From Pseudomonadota bacterium (GTDB taxonomy: Bacteria > Pseudomonadota > Gammaproteobacteria > Burkholderiales > Burkholderiaceae_E), in the NCBI GenBank assembly GCA_023389175.1, contig JAEWEW010000295.1:1-30461 (forward strand): a stretch of DNA of 30,461 bases, in the 5' to 3' direction. Below the pieces are notes generated by a model, which saw nothing but the letters and a program-made list of their open reading frames with translations, was not told the origin of the DNA and ran no database searches. The position numbers and the translations under genes are program-made. The stretch's first letter is position 1; each line of letters starts with the position of its first letter. Of this stretch, positions 8,887-16,950 are shown piece by piece.

Positions 8887-9263
8887 CACCGGCCGTCCTT
8901 CTCGGTTGCCTCGCCCGCTTCGGGCTCGGCCGCGCGCATCGCCTCCGGATCCATGGTCCCCAGGCTGCGGTTCGCGTGGTGGAACAGCACCATGGTGTAC
9001 ACCACCAGGGAGAACGAGATGACGATCGCCGTGAGGATCAGCGCCTGCGGCAGGGGGTTCGCGCTCGTCGCGAGGACCGTCTCCCCCGCCGGAACGATCG
9101 GCGGCTGCCAGCTGCCCATCCGCCCGTTGATGAAGATGGACAGGTTCGCGGCATTGCCCAGGACCAGCAGCCCGAGCAGCATCCGCAGCAGGTTGCGCGA
9201 CATCAGCAGGTAGGCCGCCGCGCCGACCATCACGCCGAAGGCCAGGATGAATAGAGGTTCCAT
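8886..9263 (-). CDS. mrpC: Mrp-type Na+/H+ antiporter subunit C (NuoK-like)
   Basis: A 125-residue protein with three membrane helices, homologous to NuoK. Family features are the first helix with AYLLMSRNLLRMLLGLLVLGNAANL, the GSWQPPI loop, and DPLPQALILTAIVI-type NPLPQALILTAIVISF in helix three. The hydrophilic tail (about 100-125, rich in Glu, Ala and Lys) is variable in the family. It is separated from mrpB by 66 bp and shares one base with mrpD. Confidence 0.95.
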   Translation of the reverse strand: MEPLFILAFGVMVGAAAYLLMSRNLLRMLLGLLVLGNAANLSIFINGRMGSWQPPIVPAGETVLATSANPLPQALILTAIVISFSLVVYTMVLFHHANRSLGTMDPEAMRAAEPEAGEATEKDGR

Positions 9264-9329
9264 GTGAAGCTTTCCAGTGGGTTGCCCGCAATCACCAGGC
9301 GCGGCGACGAAGGCGGCATCGGATCCGGC

Positions 9330-9746
9330 TCACCCGGGTTGCCCCCGCTCGTCGAGATAGGGCGCGAGGAACGTCAGGACGGAGCCGGCCACCGCCAGGT
9401 AGACGCCGGTATCGAAGAGGAGCGTCGTGCCGATTGCCAAGCCGCCGTCGCTGATCCACCACCGGTGCGTGAGCAGCGGCGCGCCCTGCGCGAAGCCCGG
9501 CAGCGAGGACGCCAGCGCGAGCAGCACGCCGACGGCCGCGATCGTGGTCGGGCGAACCCTGACGACTGCCCGGAGCGCGTCGGGCCCTCGGGCCAGGGCA
9601 TGGACCGCGATGCCGGCGGCCGCCACCAGGCCGCCGACGAAACCGCCGCCGGGCTCGTTGTGGCCGCGCCAGAGCAGCCAGAGGGAGAACGCGATCGACA
9701 GCGGCAGCAGGATGCGCCCGCTGAATGCGTGGATGAGCGATGTCAT
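9330..9746 (-). CDS. mrpB: Mrp-type Na+/H+ antiporter subunit B
   Basis: A 138-residue, four-helix protein with the MrpB signature LLWRGHNEPGGGFVGGLVAAAG followed by SDGGLAIGTTLLFDTGVYLAV near the C-terminus. It is encoded separately from MrpA, as in Group 1 (seven-gene) Mrp operons. Its ATG overlaps the mrpA stop (ATGA at 9743-9746). A 66-bp gap to mrpC is the largest gap within the mrp cluster. I see no gene or strong hairpin in it. Confidence 0.94.
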   Translation of the reverse strand: MTSLIHAFSGRILLPLSIAFSLWLLWRGHNEPGGGFVGGLVAAAGIAVHALARGPDALRAVVRVRPTTIAAVGVLLALASSLPGFAQGAPLLTHRWWISDGGLAIGTTLLFDTGVYLAVAGSVLTFLAPYLDERGQPG

Positions 9747-12085
9747 GGAGATTCCTCCGGTGGGTGCCGCGTCCTGCCGCTCCTGGAAGCGGTCACGCTG
9801 GCGATCAGGGCGGTCGCCGACAGCGCGGCGAGCGCGAGCACCGAGATCTCGCCAAGGGTGTCGAGCGCCCGGAAGTCCACGATGATCACGTTGACGAGAT
9901 TGCGGCCATGCGCCTGCGGCACGCTCGTCTCGCGGAAGTAGTCGGACAGGCGACCGTCGAACGGGGTGGCGACGACCGCGAGCAGGATCGCCGCGGCGGC
10001 GATCCCGAGCACCGCGGCGGTCACCGCATCCCGGCGCCGCTCGTCGGCATCGCGCCGGTCGCGTTCGCGAAACGGCATGCGCCCGATCACCGCGAGCAGC
10101 AGGACCACGGCCAGCGCTTCCACGGCGAACTGGGTGAATGCGAGGTCCGGGGCGCCGTGGAAGAGGAACACCAGCGCGACGCCGAATCCCACCATGCCGG
10201 CGGCCGCAATCCCCGCGGTGAAGGACGCGGATCGAACCACCGCCACGGTGGCGAGTGCCAGCAGCGCGAACAGCACCACGGCGCGGCCTGCCCCTTCGAA
10301 GCTGAGCGGCGGCATGGCGAAGCCGCCTTCCAGGCCGAGCGTGCCGAGCACGGACAAACCGATGACGGCGAAGACGACATGCAGGTACCGGCGCAGGCTC
10401 CCGCCCTGGATCAGCCGGGTCTGCCAGGTGGAGAACGCCTGGACGGCGGCAAGCAGGCGGTCATAGGCGGAATCGGGCCCCCAGCGATCCAGCTCGGGGC
10501 GACTGGCGAGGAAGCTGCGCATGGGGTGCCAGTGCCACAGCAGCAGCACCCCGAGCGCGAGCGTTGCGACGCTCAACCAGAGCATCGGCGTGAAGCCGTG
10601 CCAGAGCGCGAGCGTCGGCTGCACCTGGTAGCCGGCGACGGCGCTCGCTGCAGGCCCGAGCAGGCGATGCGCGAGGGCCGGATGGACCCCGAACACCAGC
10701 CCGAGCACCGCGAGCACGGCCGGCGCGACCAGCATGCCGAATGCGGGGTCGTGCGGCTCGCGTGCGGAGCCGCCGGCAGCGCCGCCCGTCGTTAGCCTGC
10801 CGAAGAAGCAGCGCACGGTCACGACGCCCGCGACCACCACCATGCAGGCGTTGGCGAGCAGCGCGGTGCCGACCGCGATCCAGGGCGACGCCGCCGTGAG
10901 TCCGGCCTGGTAGATCATCTCCTTGCCCACGAACCCGACGAACGGCGGCAGGCCCGCCATCGACAGGCCAGCCAGCACCGCCACGGTCGCGGTCAGGGGC
11001 ATCACGCGCGACAGGCCGCCCAGGGTGGATGCGTCGCGCGTGCCGGTCTCGTGGTCGATGATGCCGGCGATCATGAACAGGCATGCCTTGTACAAGGCAT
11101 GCACCAGCAGGAAGGTGACGATCGCCGATGCCGCCACTTCGGTCGGAAGGCCGATCAGCGTCACCAGCGTTCCGAGCGACACCACCGTGGAGTAGGCGAG
11201 GACCCGCTTGAGGTCCTTCTCGCGTAGCGCGAGCACGGTACCGGTCAGCATCGTCGCCAGGCCCGCGGTCACCAGCAGGGCCGTCCACGACCCGTGCGAG
11301 CCGAGCGCAGGGTTCAGCCGCGCGAGCAGGTAGACGCCGAGCTTCACCATGGTCGCCGAATGAAGGAAGGCCGATACCGGCGTCGGCGCGACCATGGCAT
11401 TGGGAAGCCAGAAGTGCAGCGGCGACTGGGCCGACTTGGCGAACGCGCCGATGGCGACCAGGGTGATGATCAGCGGCGCCAGCGGCTCCGCGGCGAGTGC
11501 AGCGCCGCCGGCCACGATGGCGCTGATGCGGTAGGTTCCGGCCGTCTCGCCGATCAGCATGACGCCGGCGAGCAGCGCGAGGCCGCCGCCCACCGTGACC
11601 AGCAGCCCCTGCTGGGCGGCACGCCGCGACTCCGCCTGCCCGGGCCGGTAGCCGATCAGAAGGAAGGACGCGAAGCTGGTCACCTCCCAGAACACCAGCA
11701 GGGCGACCAGGTCGTCCGCCAGCACTGCGCCGAGCATCGCCACCATGAACAGCGCGAGGAATGCGAAGAAGCGCGGGAGGTCGGGATCGTCGTGGAGGTA
11801 GTGGGCCGCGTAGAGGAAGATGCCGGTGCCGATGCCGGTGATCAGCAGCGCGAAGAGCAGGGAGAGGCCATCGATCCGGAACGCGAGCTCGATGCCGAGG
11901 CTGGGGATCCAGGGCACGACCCACTCAAGGGCGACGCCCGCCGCGACCTGGGGGAGCGCGATCGCGAAGGCCGTGAAGAGCGCCGCCGGCAACAGGCATG
12001 CGAGCGACGCGTGCCGGTAACGCGCGGCGAGCGCGGCGAGGAGCATGGCGGCGGCGGTGGCGGTGACGAGGAGGGCGGCTAGCAT
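9743..12085 (-). CDS. mrpA: Mrp-type Na+/H+ antiporter subunit A with MbhD- and MbhE-like C-terminal domains
   Basis: A 780-residue subunit and the largest of the complex. The N-terminal two thirds is a NuoL-like antiporter domain, with Glu in ALLVFWEVTSFASFLL and Lys in AFAKSAQSPLHFWLPNAM and TMVKLGVYLLARL. The C-terminal third has an MbhD-like part (GVALVFLFHGAPDLAFTQFAVEA) and an MbhE-like part ending GRNLVNVIIVDFRALDTLGE, diagnostic of MrpA. I chose ATG 12085 because the product then begins with the first helix (MLAALLVTATAAAM). The in-frame ATG at 12130 and GTG at 12148 fall in or upstream of a probable sigma-54 promoter and so should not be transcribed from it. First gene of the nine-gene operon. 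Confidence 0.93.
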   Translation of the reverse strand: MLAALLVTATAAAMLLAALAARYRHASLACLLPAALFTAFAIALPQVAAGVALEWVVPWIPSLGIELAFRIDGLSLLFALLITGIGTGIFLYAAHYLHDDPDLPRFFAFLALFMVAMLGAVLADDLVALLVFWEVTSFASFLLIGYRPGQAESRRAAQQGLLVTVGGGLALLAGVMLIGETAGTYRISAIVAGGAALAAEPLAPLIITLVAIGAFAKSAQSPLHFWLPNAMVAPTPVSAFLHSATMVKLGVYLLARLNPALGSHGSWTALLVTAGLATMLTGTVLALREKDLKRVLAYSTVVSLGTLVTLIGLPTEVAASAIVTFLLVHALYKACLFMIAGIIDHETGTRDASTLGGLSRVMPLTATVAVLAGLSMAGLPPFVGFVGKEMIYQAGLTAASPWIAVGTALLANACMVVVAGVVTVRCFFGRLTTGGAAGGSAREPHDPAFGMLVAPAVLAVLGLVFGVHPALAHRLLGPAASAVAGYQVQPTLALWHGFTPMLWLSVATLALGVLLLWHWHPMRSFLASRPELDRWGPDSAYDRLLAAVQAFSTWQTRLIQGGSLRRYLHVVFAVIGLSVLGTLGLEGGFAMPPLSFEGAGRAVVLFALLALATVAVVRSASFTAGIAAAGMVGFGVALVFLFHGAPDLAFTQFAVEALAVVLLLAVIGRMPFRERDRRDADERRRDAVTAAVLGIAAAAILLAVVATPFDGRLSDYFRETSVPQAHGRNLVNVIIVDFRALDTLGEISVLALAALSATALIASVTASRSGRTRHPPEESP

Positions 12086-12118
12086 CGTGTGGAAGGGCCA
12101 GGGTGCTGCCGGTATCGA

Positions 12119-12134
12119 TGCAACCGCCATGCCA
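12119..12134 (-). promoter_or_regulatory. Probable sigma-54 (-24/-12) promoter of the mrp operon
   Basis: Read on the minus strand from 12134 to 12119 the sequence is TGGCATGGCGGTTGCA. Against the sigma-54 consensus TGGCACGNNNNTTGCW it matches every defined position except C6 (here T), with the exact GG-to-GC spacing. Transcription would start around 12108, leaving about 23 bases before the mrpA ATG at 12085. The same operon encodes an NtrC-type activator with an intact GAFTGA loop, which makes the match more credible than a chance hit. It has not been tested. Confidence 0.72.
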
Positions 12135-12230
12135 CCTGCCGATCTCACGGCTGCGCCGCCGTCGATCAGTCACTTGCAGGCGCGAGCGGGCGGGCGCGGT
12201 CGCTCTCCCGAGACATCCCGGCCCGGCGAT

Positions 12231-12246
12231 GTTCACGGAAGTGAAC
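12231..12246. promoter_or_regulatory. Inverted repeat, candidate enhancer site for the sigma-54 activator
   Basis: GTTCAC-GGAA-GTGAAC is a perfect 6-bp dyad with a four-base spacer, centred about 130 bp upstream of the predicted mrp start site. That is the range where NtrC-type activators usually bind. A second, unrelated dyad CCGATC-GCGGA-GATCGG lies at 12283-12299. Binding by the encoded regulator is an inference. The divergent dctP gene could instead be the target. Confidence 0.4.
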
Positions 12247-12407
12247 GTCGCGGCGAGCCCGGCACCCACGCGACCGCCCGGACCGATCGCGGAGATCGGG
12301 GAAACCCTGATTCGCCGGTCGCATCGGCCTGCGACCCGGCGATTGCCGTCGTGCCGATGCGGTTCCGTTGTAATCTTCGTGATCTCGAAAACTCAACGGA
12401 GACGGCA

Positions 12408-13439
12408 ATGGGCTTCACTCGATGGGCGCTCGGCACGGCCGCCGCGCTGGCCATGACCCTGTCCAGCGGTGCGATGGCACAGGACGTGGTACTCAAGTTC
12501 TCGACCTTCATGGCGCCCCAGTCCTACGTCTGGCTGGACATGCACGAAGGCTGGATGAAGAAGGTCGAGGAGCAGTCCAAGGGCCGCATCAAGTTCGAGC
12601 GCTATCCCGCGATGCAGCTCGGCGGCACGCCGGCTCAGCTCTATGACCAGGCCAAAGACGGCGTGGCCGATGTCATCTGGACGCTTCCCGGCACGACGGC
12701 CGGCCGATTCCCGAGGGTGGAGGTGTTCGAGCTGCCGTTCATGCTCACCAACGGCGAGGCCACCTCCAAGGCGTACTGGGAGTACGTGCAGACCTACGCG
12801 AAGGACGAGTTCAAGGACGTGCACGTGATCGCGCTGCATGTCCACGGCCCGGGCCTGTTCCACACCGCCAACAAGCCGATCAAGTCGATCGGCGACCTGC
12901 GCGGCCTGAAGGTTCGCGGCCCGACGCGCCAGGTTACCAAGCTGCTCGCCTCGCTCGGCGCGACGCCGGTGGGCATGCCGCTGCCGGGCATCCCGGATGC
13001 GCTCTGCAAGGGCGTGATCGATGGCGCCGTCATCCCATGGGAGGTGGTGCCCTCGGTGAAGGTGAACGAGCTCGCCAAGTACCACTCCGAGTTCGATCCG
13101 GCGTTGCCCGGGCTGTACACCAGCACGTTCGTGATGGCGATGAACAAGGCGAAATACGAGTCGCTGCCGCCGGATCTCAAGAAGGTGATTGACAACAACA
13201 GCGGCCTGGAGACCTCCGGCTGGCTTGGCAAGGTGCAGCAGGCGAACGACGCGCGCGGCCGCAAGACCGTGGAGGACAGCTCGGTGCATCGCTTCAGCAA
13301 GGCCGACTACGAGCAGTTCAAGAAGGCCGCGAGCAAGATCGACGAGGCCTGGGTGAAGGAGATGGACGGCAAGGGCTTCAAGGGGCAGGAGCTGCTCGAT
13401 GGCGCCCGGGCGCTGATCGACAAGCACACGAAGAAGTAG
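12408..13439 (+). CDS. dctP: TRAP transporter periplasmic solute-binding protein, DctP family
   Basis: The 343-residue receptor starts with a signal peptide (MGFTRWALGTAAALAMTLSS, cleavage after AMA) and shows the DctP fold signatures: GGTPAQLYDQAKDGVADVIW, FELPFMLTNGEA, and DLRGLKVRGPTRQVTKLL, whose Arg normally binds the carboxylate of the ligand. It would hand an organic acid to the DctQM permease encoded 4 and 79 bp further on. ATG 12408 is chosen because it begins the signal peptide and has GGAG eight to nine bases upstream. The longer open frame to 12045 runs into mrpA on the other strand. The substrate is not deducible, but a carboxylate is likely. Confidence 0.94.
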   Translation: MGFTRWALGTAAALAMTLSSGAMAQDVVLKFSTFMAPQSYVWLDMHEGWMKKVEEQSKGRIKFERYPAMQLGGTPAQLYDQAKDGVADVIWTLPGTTAGRFPRVEVFELPFMLTNGEATSKAYWEYVQTYAKDEFKDVHVIALHVHGPGLFHTANKPIKSIGDLRGLKVRGPTRQVTKLLASLGATPVGMPLPGIPDALCKGVIDGAVIPWEVVPSVKVNELAKYHSEFDPALPGLYTSTFVMAMNKAKYESLPPDLKKVIDNNSGLETSGWLGKVQQANDARGRKTVEDSSVHRFSKADYEQFKKAASKIDEAWVKEMDGKGFKGQELLDGARALIDKHTKK

Positions 13440-13443
13440 CCGG

Positions 13444-13935
13444 ATGTCGGCCTTCGGGCGTGCCCTGGACCTCGCTTCCCGCTGGTTCGCGCTCGCCGGC
13501 GGGGCGCTCTTCACCGCCCTCACGCTGCTTTCGCTCTACAGCATCGGCATGCGCAACCTGACCGGCAGCCCGATCATGGGGGACTGGGAGCTGGTGCAGA
13601 TGGGCTGCGCGGTCGCGATCGCCGCCTGCTTCCCGATGTGCCAGATGCGCAACGGGCACATCATCGTCGACTTCTTCACCCTGCGCGCCGGCCGCAGGAC
13701 GCGCAAGCGACTGGATGCGCTCGGGGCCCTGGTCCTCTCGGTGATGATGGCGCTGCTTGCCTGGCGCACCGCGGTCGGCGCGATCGACTCGTACTCGCAC
13801 AACGAGACCAGCATGCTGATGGAGCTGCCCACCTGGTGGGGCTACGCCGCGATGGCCCCCTCCTTCGCGCTGGCCTCGCTCACCGCGCTCTACATCGCCC
13901 ACCGCCACTTCCAGCTGAAGGACGTGGCGGGATGA
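13444..13935 (+). CDS. dctQ: TRAP transporter small permease subunit, DctQ family
   Basis: A 163-residue inner-membrane protein with four predicted helices, the usual size for DctQ. Typical features are the GDWELVQMGCAVAIAACFP helix and MRNGHIIVDFFT after it, and a last helix beginning LPTWWGYAAMAPSFALA. It partners the large DctM subunit. The ATG lies four bases after the dctP stop, indicating an operon. A GC-rich hairpin begins at its stop codon. Confidence 0.94.
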   Translation: MSAFGRALDLASRWFALAGGALFTALTLLSLYSIGMRNLTGSPIMGDWELVQMGCAVAIAACFPMCQMRNGHIIVDFFTLRAGRRTRKRLDALGALVLSVMMALLAWRTAVGAIDSYSHNETSMLMELPTWWGYAAMAPSFALASLTALYIAHRHFQLKDVAG

Positions 13936-13967
13936 GCGCCGCCGCGCGGCCGCCCGAAGGCGGCGCT
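13935..13967 (+). repeat. GC-rich hairpin between dctQ and dctM
   Basis: AGCGCCGCC (13935-13943) is exactly complementary to GGCGGCGCT (13959-13967), giving a 9-bp stem that begins on the last base of the dctQ stop codon. The loop holds a further GCGGCCGC self-complementary stretch. There is no T tract, so it is not a standard terminator. A role in setting the relative amounts of DctQ and DctM message, or a repetitive intergenic element, are both possible. It resembles in composition the hairpin pair at 21290-21332. Confidence 0.55.
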
Positions 13968-14014
13968 CCCCTCCCTCGCGGAGGTGGTCGCGCGATCGAC
14001 CGGAGGGCGGTCGA

Positions 14015-15340
14015 TTGAGCGGCGTCACCATCGCGCTGCTGCTCTTCGGCGGCATGCTGTTCCTGATGGTCATCCGCGTGCCCATCGCGATGGCGATGAT
14101 GGTGCCCGGGGTGATCGGCTACATCGCGCTCAGCGGCTGGCCGTCCTTCGCCAACGCGATGAAGGGGCTCGCCTACGGGCGGCTCGCCAACTACGACCTC
14201 ACGGTGATCCCGCTCTTCCTCCTGATGGGCGCCTTCGCCTCTCAGGGTGGCCTCTCGCGCAGCCTCTTCCAGGCGGGCAACGCGCTGATCGGCCACCTGA
14301 GGGGAGGGCTCGCCATGGCCTCGGTGCTCGCCTGCGCCGCCTTCGGCTCCATCTGCGGCTCCTCCGTGGCCACCGCGGCCACCATGGCCAAGGTCGCCCT
14401 GCCCGAGATGCGGGCGATGCACTACTCCGGGCGGCTTTCCACCGGCACGCTCGCGGCCGGAGGCACGCTCGGCATCATGATCCCGCCGTCCGTGATCCTG
14501 GTGCTCTACGCGATCCTCGCCGAGCAGAACATCGCCAAGATGTTCGCCGCGGCGGTCATCCCGGGGCTCATCGCCACGATCGGCTACTGCGTCGCCATCG
14601 CGATCTACGTGCGGCTGCGGCCCGAGGAGGGTCCGGCCAGCGTGAAGCGGACTCACGCAGAGCTGTTCACGGCGTTGCGGGACGTATGGCCGGTCGTGGT
14701 CGTGTTCATCGTCGTCTTCGGCGGCATCTACACCGGCTGGTTCACGCCGACCGAGGCGGCCGCCGTCGGCGCGGCCGCCACCTTCCTGGTGGCGATCCTG
14801 CGCGGCGAGCTGAGGCTTGCCGGCATCAAGGCCTGCTTCTACGACACCGCGATGACCACCGGCATGATCTTCATGCTGTTCCTCGGGGCGGACGTGCTCA
14901 ACTCCGCGCTGGCGCTGTCGCAGTTCCCCGCCGCGCTGCAGGGCGTCGTCGAAGGCAGCGGCCTGCCGCCGGTGGCGGTGATCGCGGGGATCCTGGTCTT
15001 CTACGTGTTTCTCGGCTGCGTCATGGACGAGATCTCCATGATCCTGCTCACGCTGCCGATCTTCCTGCCCACCGTCGCGGCGCTGGACCTGTTCGGCTTG
15101 AGCCAGACGGACAAGCTCATCTGGTTCGGCATCCTCGTCCTCATGGTGGTGGAGATCGGCCTGCTGTTGCCGCCGGTGGGACTCAACGTCTACGTCATCA
15201 ACGGGCTCGCCCGCGACATCCCGATCCGGGACACCTACATCGGCGTGATGCCCTTCCTCGCTTCGGACTTCATCCGCACCGCGCTGCTGCTCGCGTTCCC
15301 CGTCCTGAGCCTCTGGCTGGTGAAGGTGCTGGTCGGGTAG
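14015..15340 (+). CDS. dctM: TRAP transporter large permease subunit, DctM family
   Basis: The 441-residue, about 12-helix subunit forms the sodium-driven translocation channel of the TRAP system. Family signatures are FGSICGSSVATAATMAKVALPEM, AAGGTLGIMIPPSVILVLYAILAEQ, GWFTPTEAAAVGA and LLLPPVGLNVYVINGLA, spread through both repeat halves. The start is TTG at 14015: it gives MSGVTIALLLFGGM, the normal DctM beginning, and has GGAGGG seven bases upstream (14002-14007). No ATG lies between this Shine-Dalgarno and the first helix. The gap to dctQ holds the hairpin noted above. A 230-bp non-coding stretch with a TTGACA-like element (15450-15455) follows the gene. Confidence 0.95.
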   Translation: MSGVTIALLLFGGMLFLMVIRVPIAMAMMVPGVIGYIALSGWPSFANAMKGLAYGRLANYDLTVIPLFLLMGAFASQGGLSRSLFQAGNALIGHLRGGLAMASVLACAAFGSICGSSVATAATMAKVALPEMRAMHYSGRLSTGTLAAGGTLGIMIPPSVILVLYAILAEQNIAKMFAAAVIPGLIATIGYCVAIAIYVRLRPEEGPASVKRTHAELFTALRDVWPVVVVFIVVFGGIYTGWFTPTEAAAVGAAATFLVAILRGELRLAGIKACFYDTAMTTGMIFMLFLGADVLNSALALSQFPAALQGVVEGSGLPPVAVIAGILVFYVFLGCVMDEISMILLTLPIFLPTVAALDLFGLSQTDKLIWFGILVLMVVEIGLLLPPVGLNVYVINGLARDIPIRDTYIGVMPFLASDFIRTALLLAFPVLSLWLVKVLVG

Positions 15341-15570
15341 AGGGACCCGGCCGCCGGACGTGTTCCCGTCTGTCCATGTGGCTGGCGCGCTCCGGGTCGA
15401 GACGGAATGTGCGCTCCCACACTAGCGTCCGTTGCCGGCCCCGACGCGATTGACAGCCGTCCCGACACAACGCGGGTAGGCGAGCGGCGGAACCCTCGAT
15501 CCGCCGCATGCTGCGGCGCTGGCGGTGTAGTGTCCGGTGCGAAGCCCAACCTTCGCAAAGGACGCCAGCC

Positions 15571-16254
15571 GTGCTCAGAGCCCGTCATGCCTCGTGCGCC
15601 GCCTTCATGCTCGCACTCATCCTGCTCGGCGGCCCGGCGCAGGGCGCCGGCGCGGTCGAGGCGCGGGCCGGTGGGGCAAGCCAGGTGCCAGCCGTGTCGC
15701 ATCCGCCGGCCGCGGTGGCGCAGCCCGAGGCGCTGCGTCGGATCGAGCAGCTGCAGCGCACAGGCAAGCGGGCCGACGCGCGTCGGCTCATTCCCCTGCT
15801 CAAGGATCCGGACGCGCAGGTGCGCGAGCGTGCCGAGCATGCGATCTGGACGCTGTGGGGCCGGTCCGGGCAGGCGGCCGTCGACCGCGTGTTCCGCGTC
15901 GGCGTCAGTCAGATGGGCCGGCGCGAGATCAAGGACGCGATCGAGACCTTCACCATCGTCGTGGACACCATGCCCGCGTTCGCGGAGGCATACAACAAGC
16001 GGGCCACCGCGCGCTTCCTCGCCGGCGACCTGATCGGCGCGATGGACGACTGCCAGCGGGCGCTCGAGCTCGAGCCGGACCATTTCGGGTCGCTGGCCGG
16101 CTACGGCCACATCTACTTCCGGCTCGACGACATGGACATGGCGATCCTGTACTGGCGTCGGGCGCTAGCGGTGAACCCCAACCTCGATAGCGTGGCCCGC
16201 AGCATCGACGCTGCCGAGCGCATCCTGCGCGGCCGCGGACGGCTGCAGACCTGA
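15571..16254 (+). CDS. Secreted tetratricopeptide-repeat protein
   Basis: A 227-residue protein with an N-terminal signal sequence (hydrophobic AAFMLALILLGGPAQG, cleavage near AGA) and a C-terminal TPR region of about three units: ALRRIEQLQRTGKRADARRLI-like helices, AYNKRATARFLAGDLIGAMDDCQRALEL, and YGHIYFRLDDMDMAILYWRRALAV. It is probably a periplasmic scaffold for protein contacts. The GTG at 15571 is preferred because AAGGA lies about nine bases before it and the signal peptide follows at once. The longer frame from 15508 adds a charged, cysteine-containing leader. Its 3' end overlaps the convergent rhombosortase gene by 90 bp. The specific function is unknown. Confidence 0.82.
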   Translation: MLRARHASCAAFMLALILLGGPAQGAGAVEARAGGASQVPAVSHPPAAVAQPEALRRIEQLQRTGKRADARRLIPLLKDPDAQVRERAEHAIWTLWGRSGQAAVDRVFRVGVSQMGRREIKDAIETFTIVVDTMPAFAEAYNKRATARFLAGDLIGAMDDCQRALELEPDHFGSLAGYGHIYFRLDDMDMAILYWRRALAVNPNLDSVARSIDAAERILRGRGRLQT

Positions 16255-16782
16255 CGGCTGCCTGCAGTCGTGCGCGCCGCGATCGCGCGCGATGCCGCGC
16301 TGGCGCAGCCGCTCCCGCAGGTGGTCCGATAGCGCGCCAGCGAGCACCACCGTCATGCCGCCGGCCAATCCCCAGTAGTGTGCCGCCGGGGCGAGCGGCT
16401 CTCCGAGCCAGGTCTGCATCCGGCCCTGGTCGGCCAGCACCACCAGCACGACGCCCAGCAGCAGGCCCGGGCCGAGCGGCGCGGGCAGGCGCGCCGCGCC
16501 CCAGAACAGCAGGCCGTAGATCGGACCCGACGCGCCGGCATACCAGTCGAGCGTGCTGCCGAACCAGAGCCCGCCGGTGGTTGCGAAGGTGCACGCGAAG
16601 AACACGCCGACCGCTGCGCGCGGTGTCGCCACCGGCTGGAGAAGGACGAGGACCACGCAGAGCAGCGCGAGGTTGCCGGCGAAGTGCGCCCAGGACAGGT
16701 GCGCGAAGGCGGCTCCGACGAGCCGCCACCACTCGCCATCCGCGATGGCCTCGCGCGAGAACTCGAACCCCTCCATCAGCAC
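16165..16782 (-). CDS. Rhombosortase (rhomboid-family intramembrane serine protease for GlyGly-CTERM proteins)
   Basis: A 205-residue rhomboid-family protein that should cleave GlyGly-CTERM tails within the inner membrane. Rhombosortase features are GEWWRLVGAAFAHLSWAHFAGNL at the start, the catalytic serine in GASGPIYGL (Ser85) and the catalytic histidine in HYWGLAGGM (His135). The GTG start at 16782 has GGAGG eight bases upstream; ATG 16776 is an alternative. The hydrophobic N-terminal helix usual in this family is absent, and no upstream in-frame start restores it. The last about 30 residues are read antisense to the TPR gene and look unconserved. The divergent neighbour encodes an S8 protease with a GlyGly-CTERM tail, the expected substrate, which supports the assignment. 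Confidence 0.83.
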   Translation of the reverse strand: MLMEGFEFSREAIADGEWWRLVGAAFAHLSWAHFAGNLALLCVVLVLLQPVATPRAAVGVFFACTFATTGGLWFGSTLDWYAGASGPIYGLLFWGAARLPAPLGPGLLLGVVLVVLADQGRMQTWLGEPLAPAAHYWGLAGGMTVVLAGALSDHLRERLRQRGIARDRGAHDCRQPSGLQPSAAAQDALGSVDAAGHAIEVGVHR

Positions 16783-16950
16783 CGCGGCTTCCTCCGTGCG
16801 CCGGCGAGGCGCGTCCGATCGAAGGTTAGGGCAGTTCCGGGCCGACGAGCGGCGGTAAACCCGGGATGAGCGGAACTAAGTCACACGACGGCTTGCTGGC
16901 CCATCGGACACTCGGTGGCTCCATTCGCCAGCCAAGGCCCGCTTGAACTC

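Noticed and set aside
7072..12082. Several long plus-strand open frames opposite the mrp genes
   Set aside because: Their translations are Arg/Gln/Asp/His-rich without recognisable motifs; the minus-strand Mrp subunits explain the region completely.
12085..12148. Longer N-terminus for MrpA from ATG 12130 or GTG 12148
   Set aside because: These starts lie in or upstream of the predicted sigma-54 promoter and add residues not typical of MrpA. If another promoter exists further upstream, the 12130 start would become possible.
12247..12407. A sigma-54 promoter for dctP, as known for some Dct systems
   Set aside because: No TGGCAC-N5-TTGC-like sequence with correct spacing was found on the plus strand before dctP.
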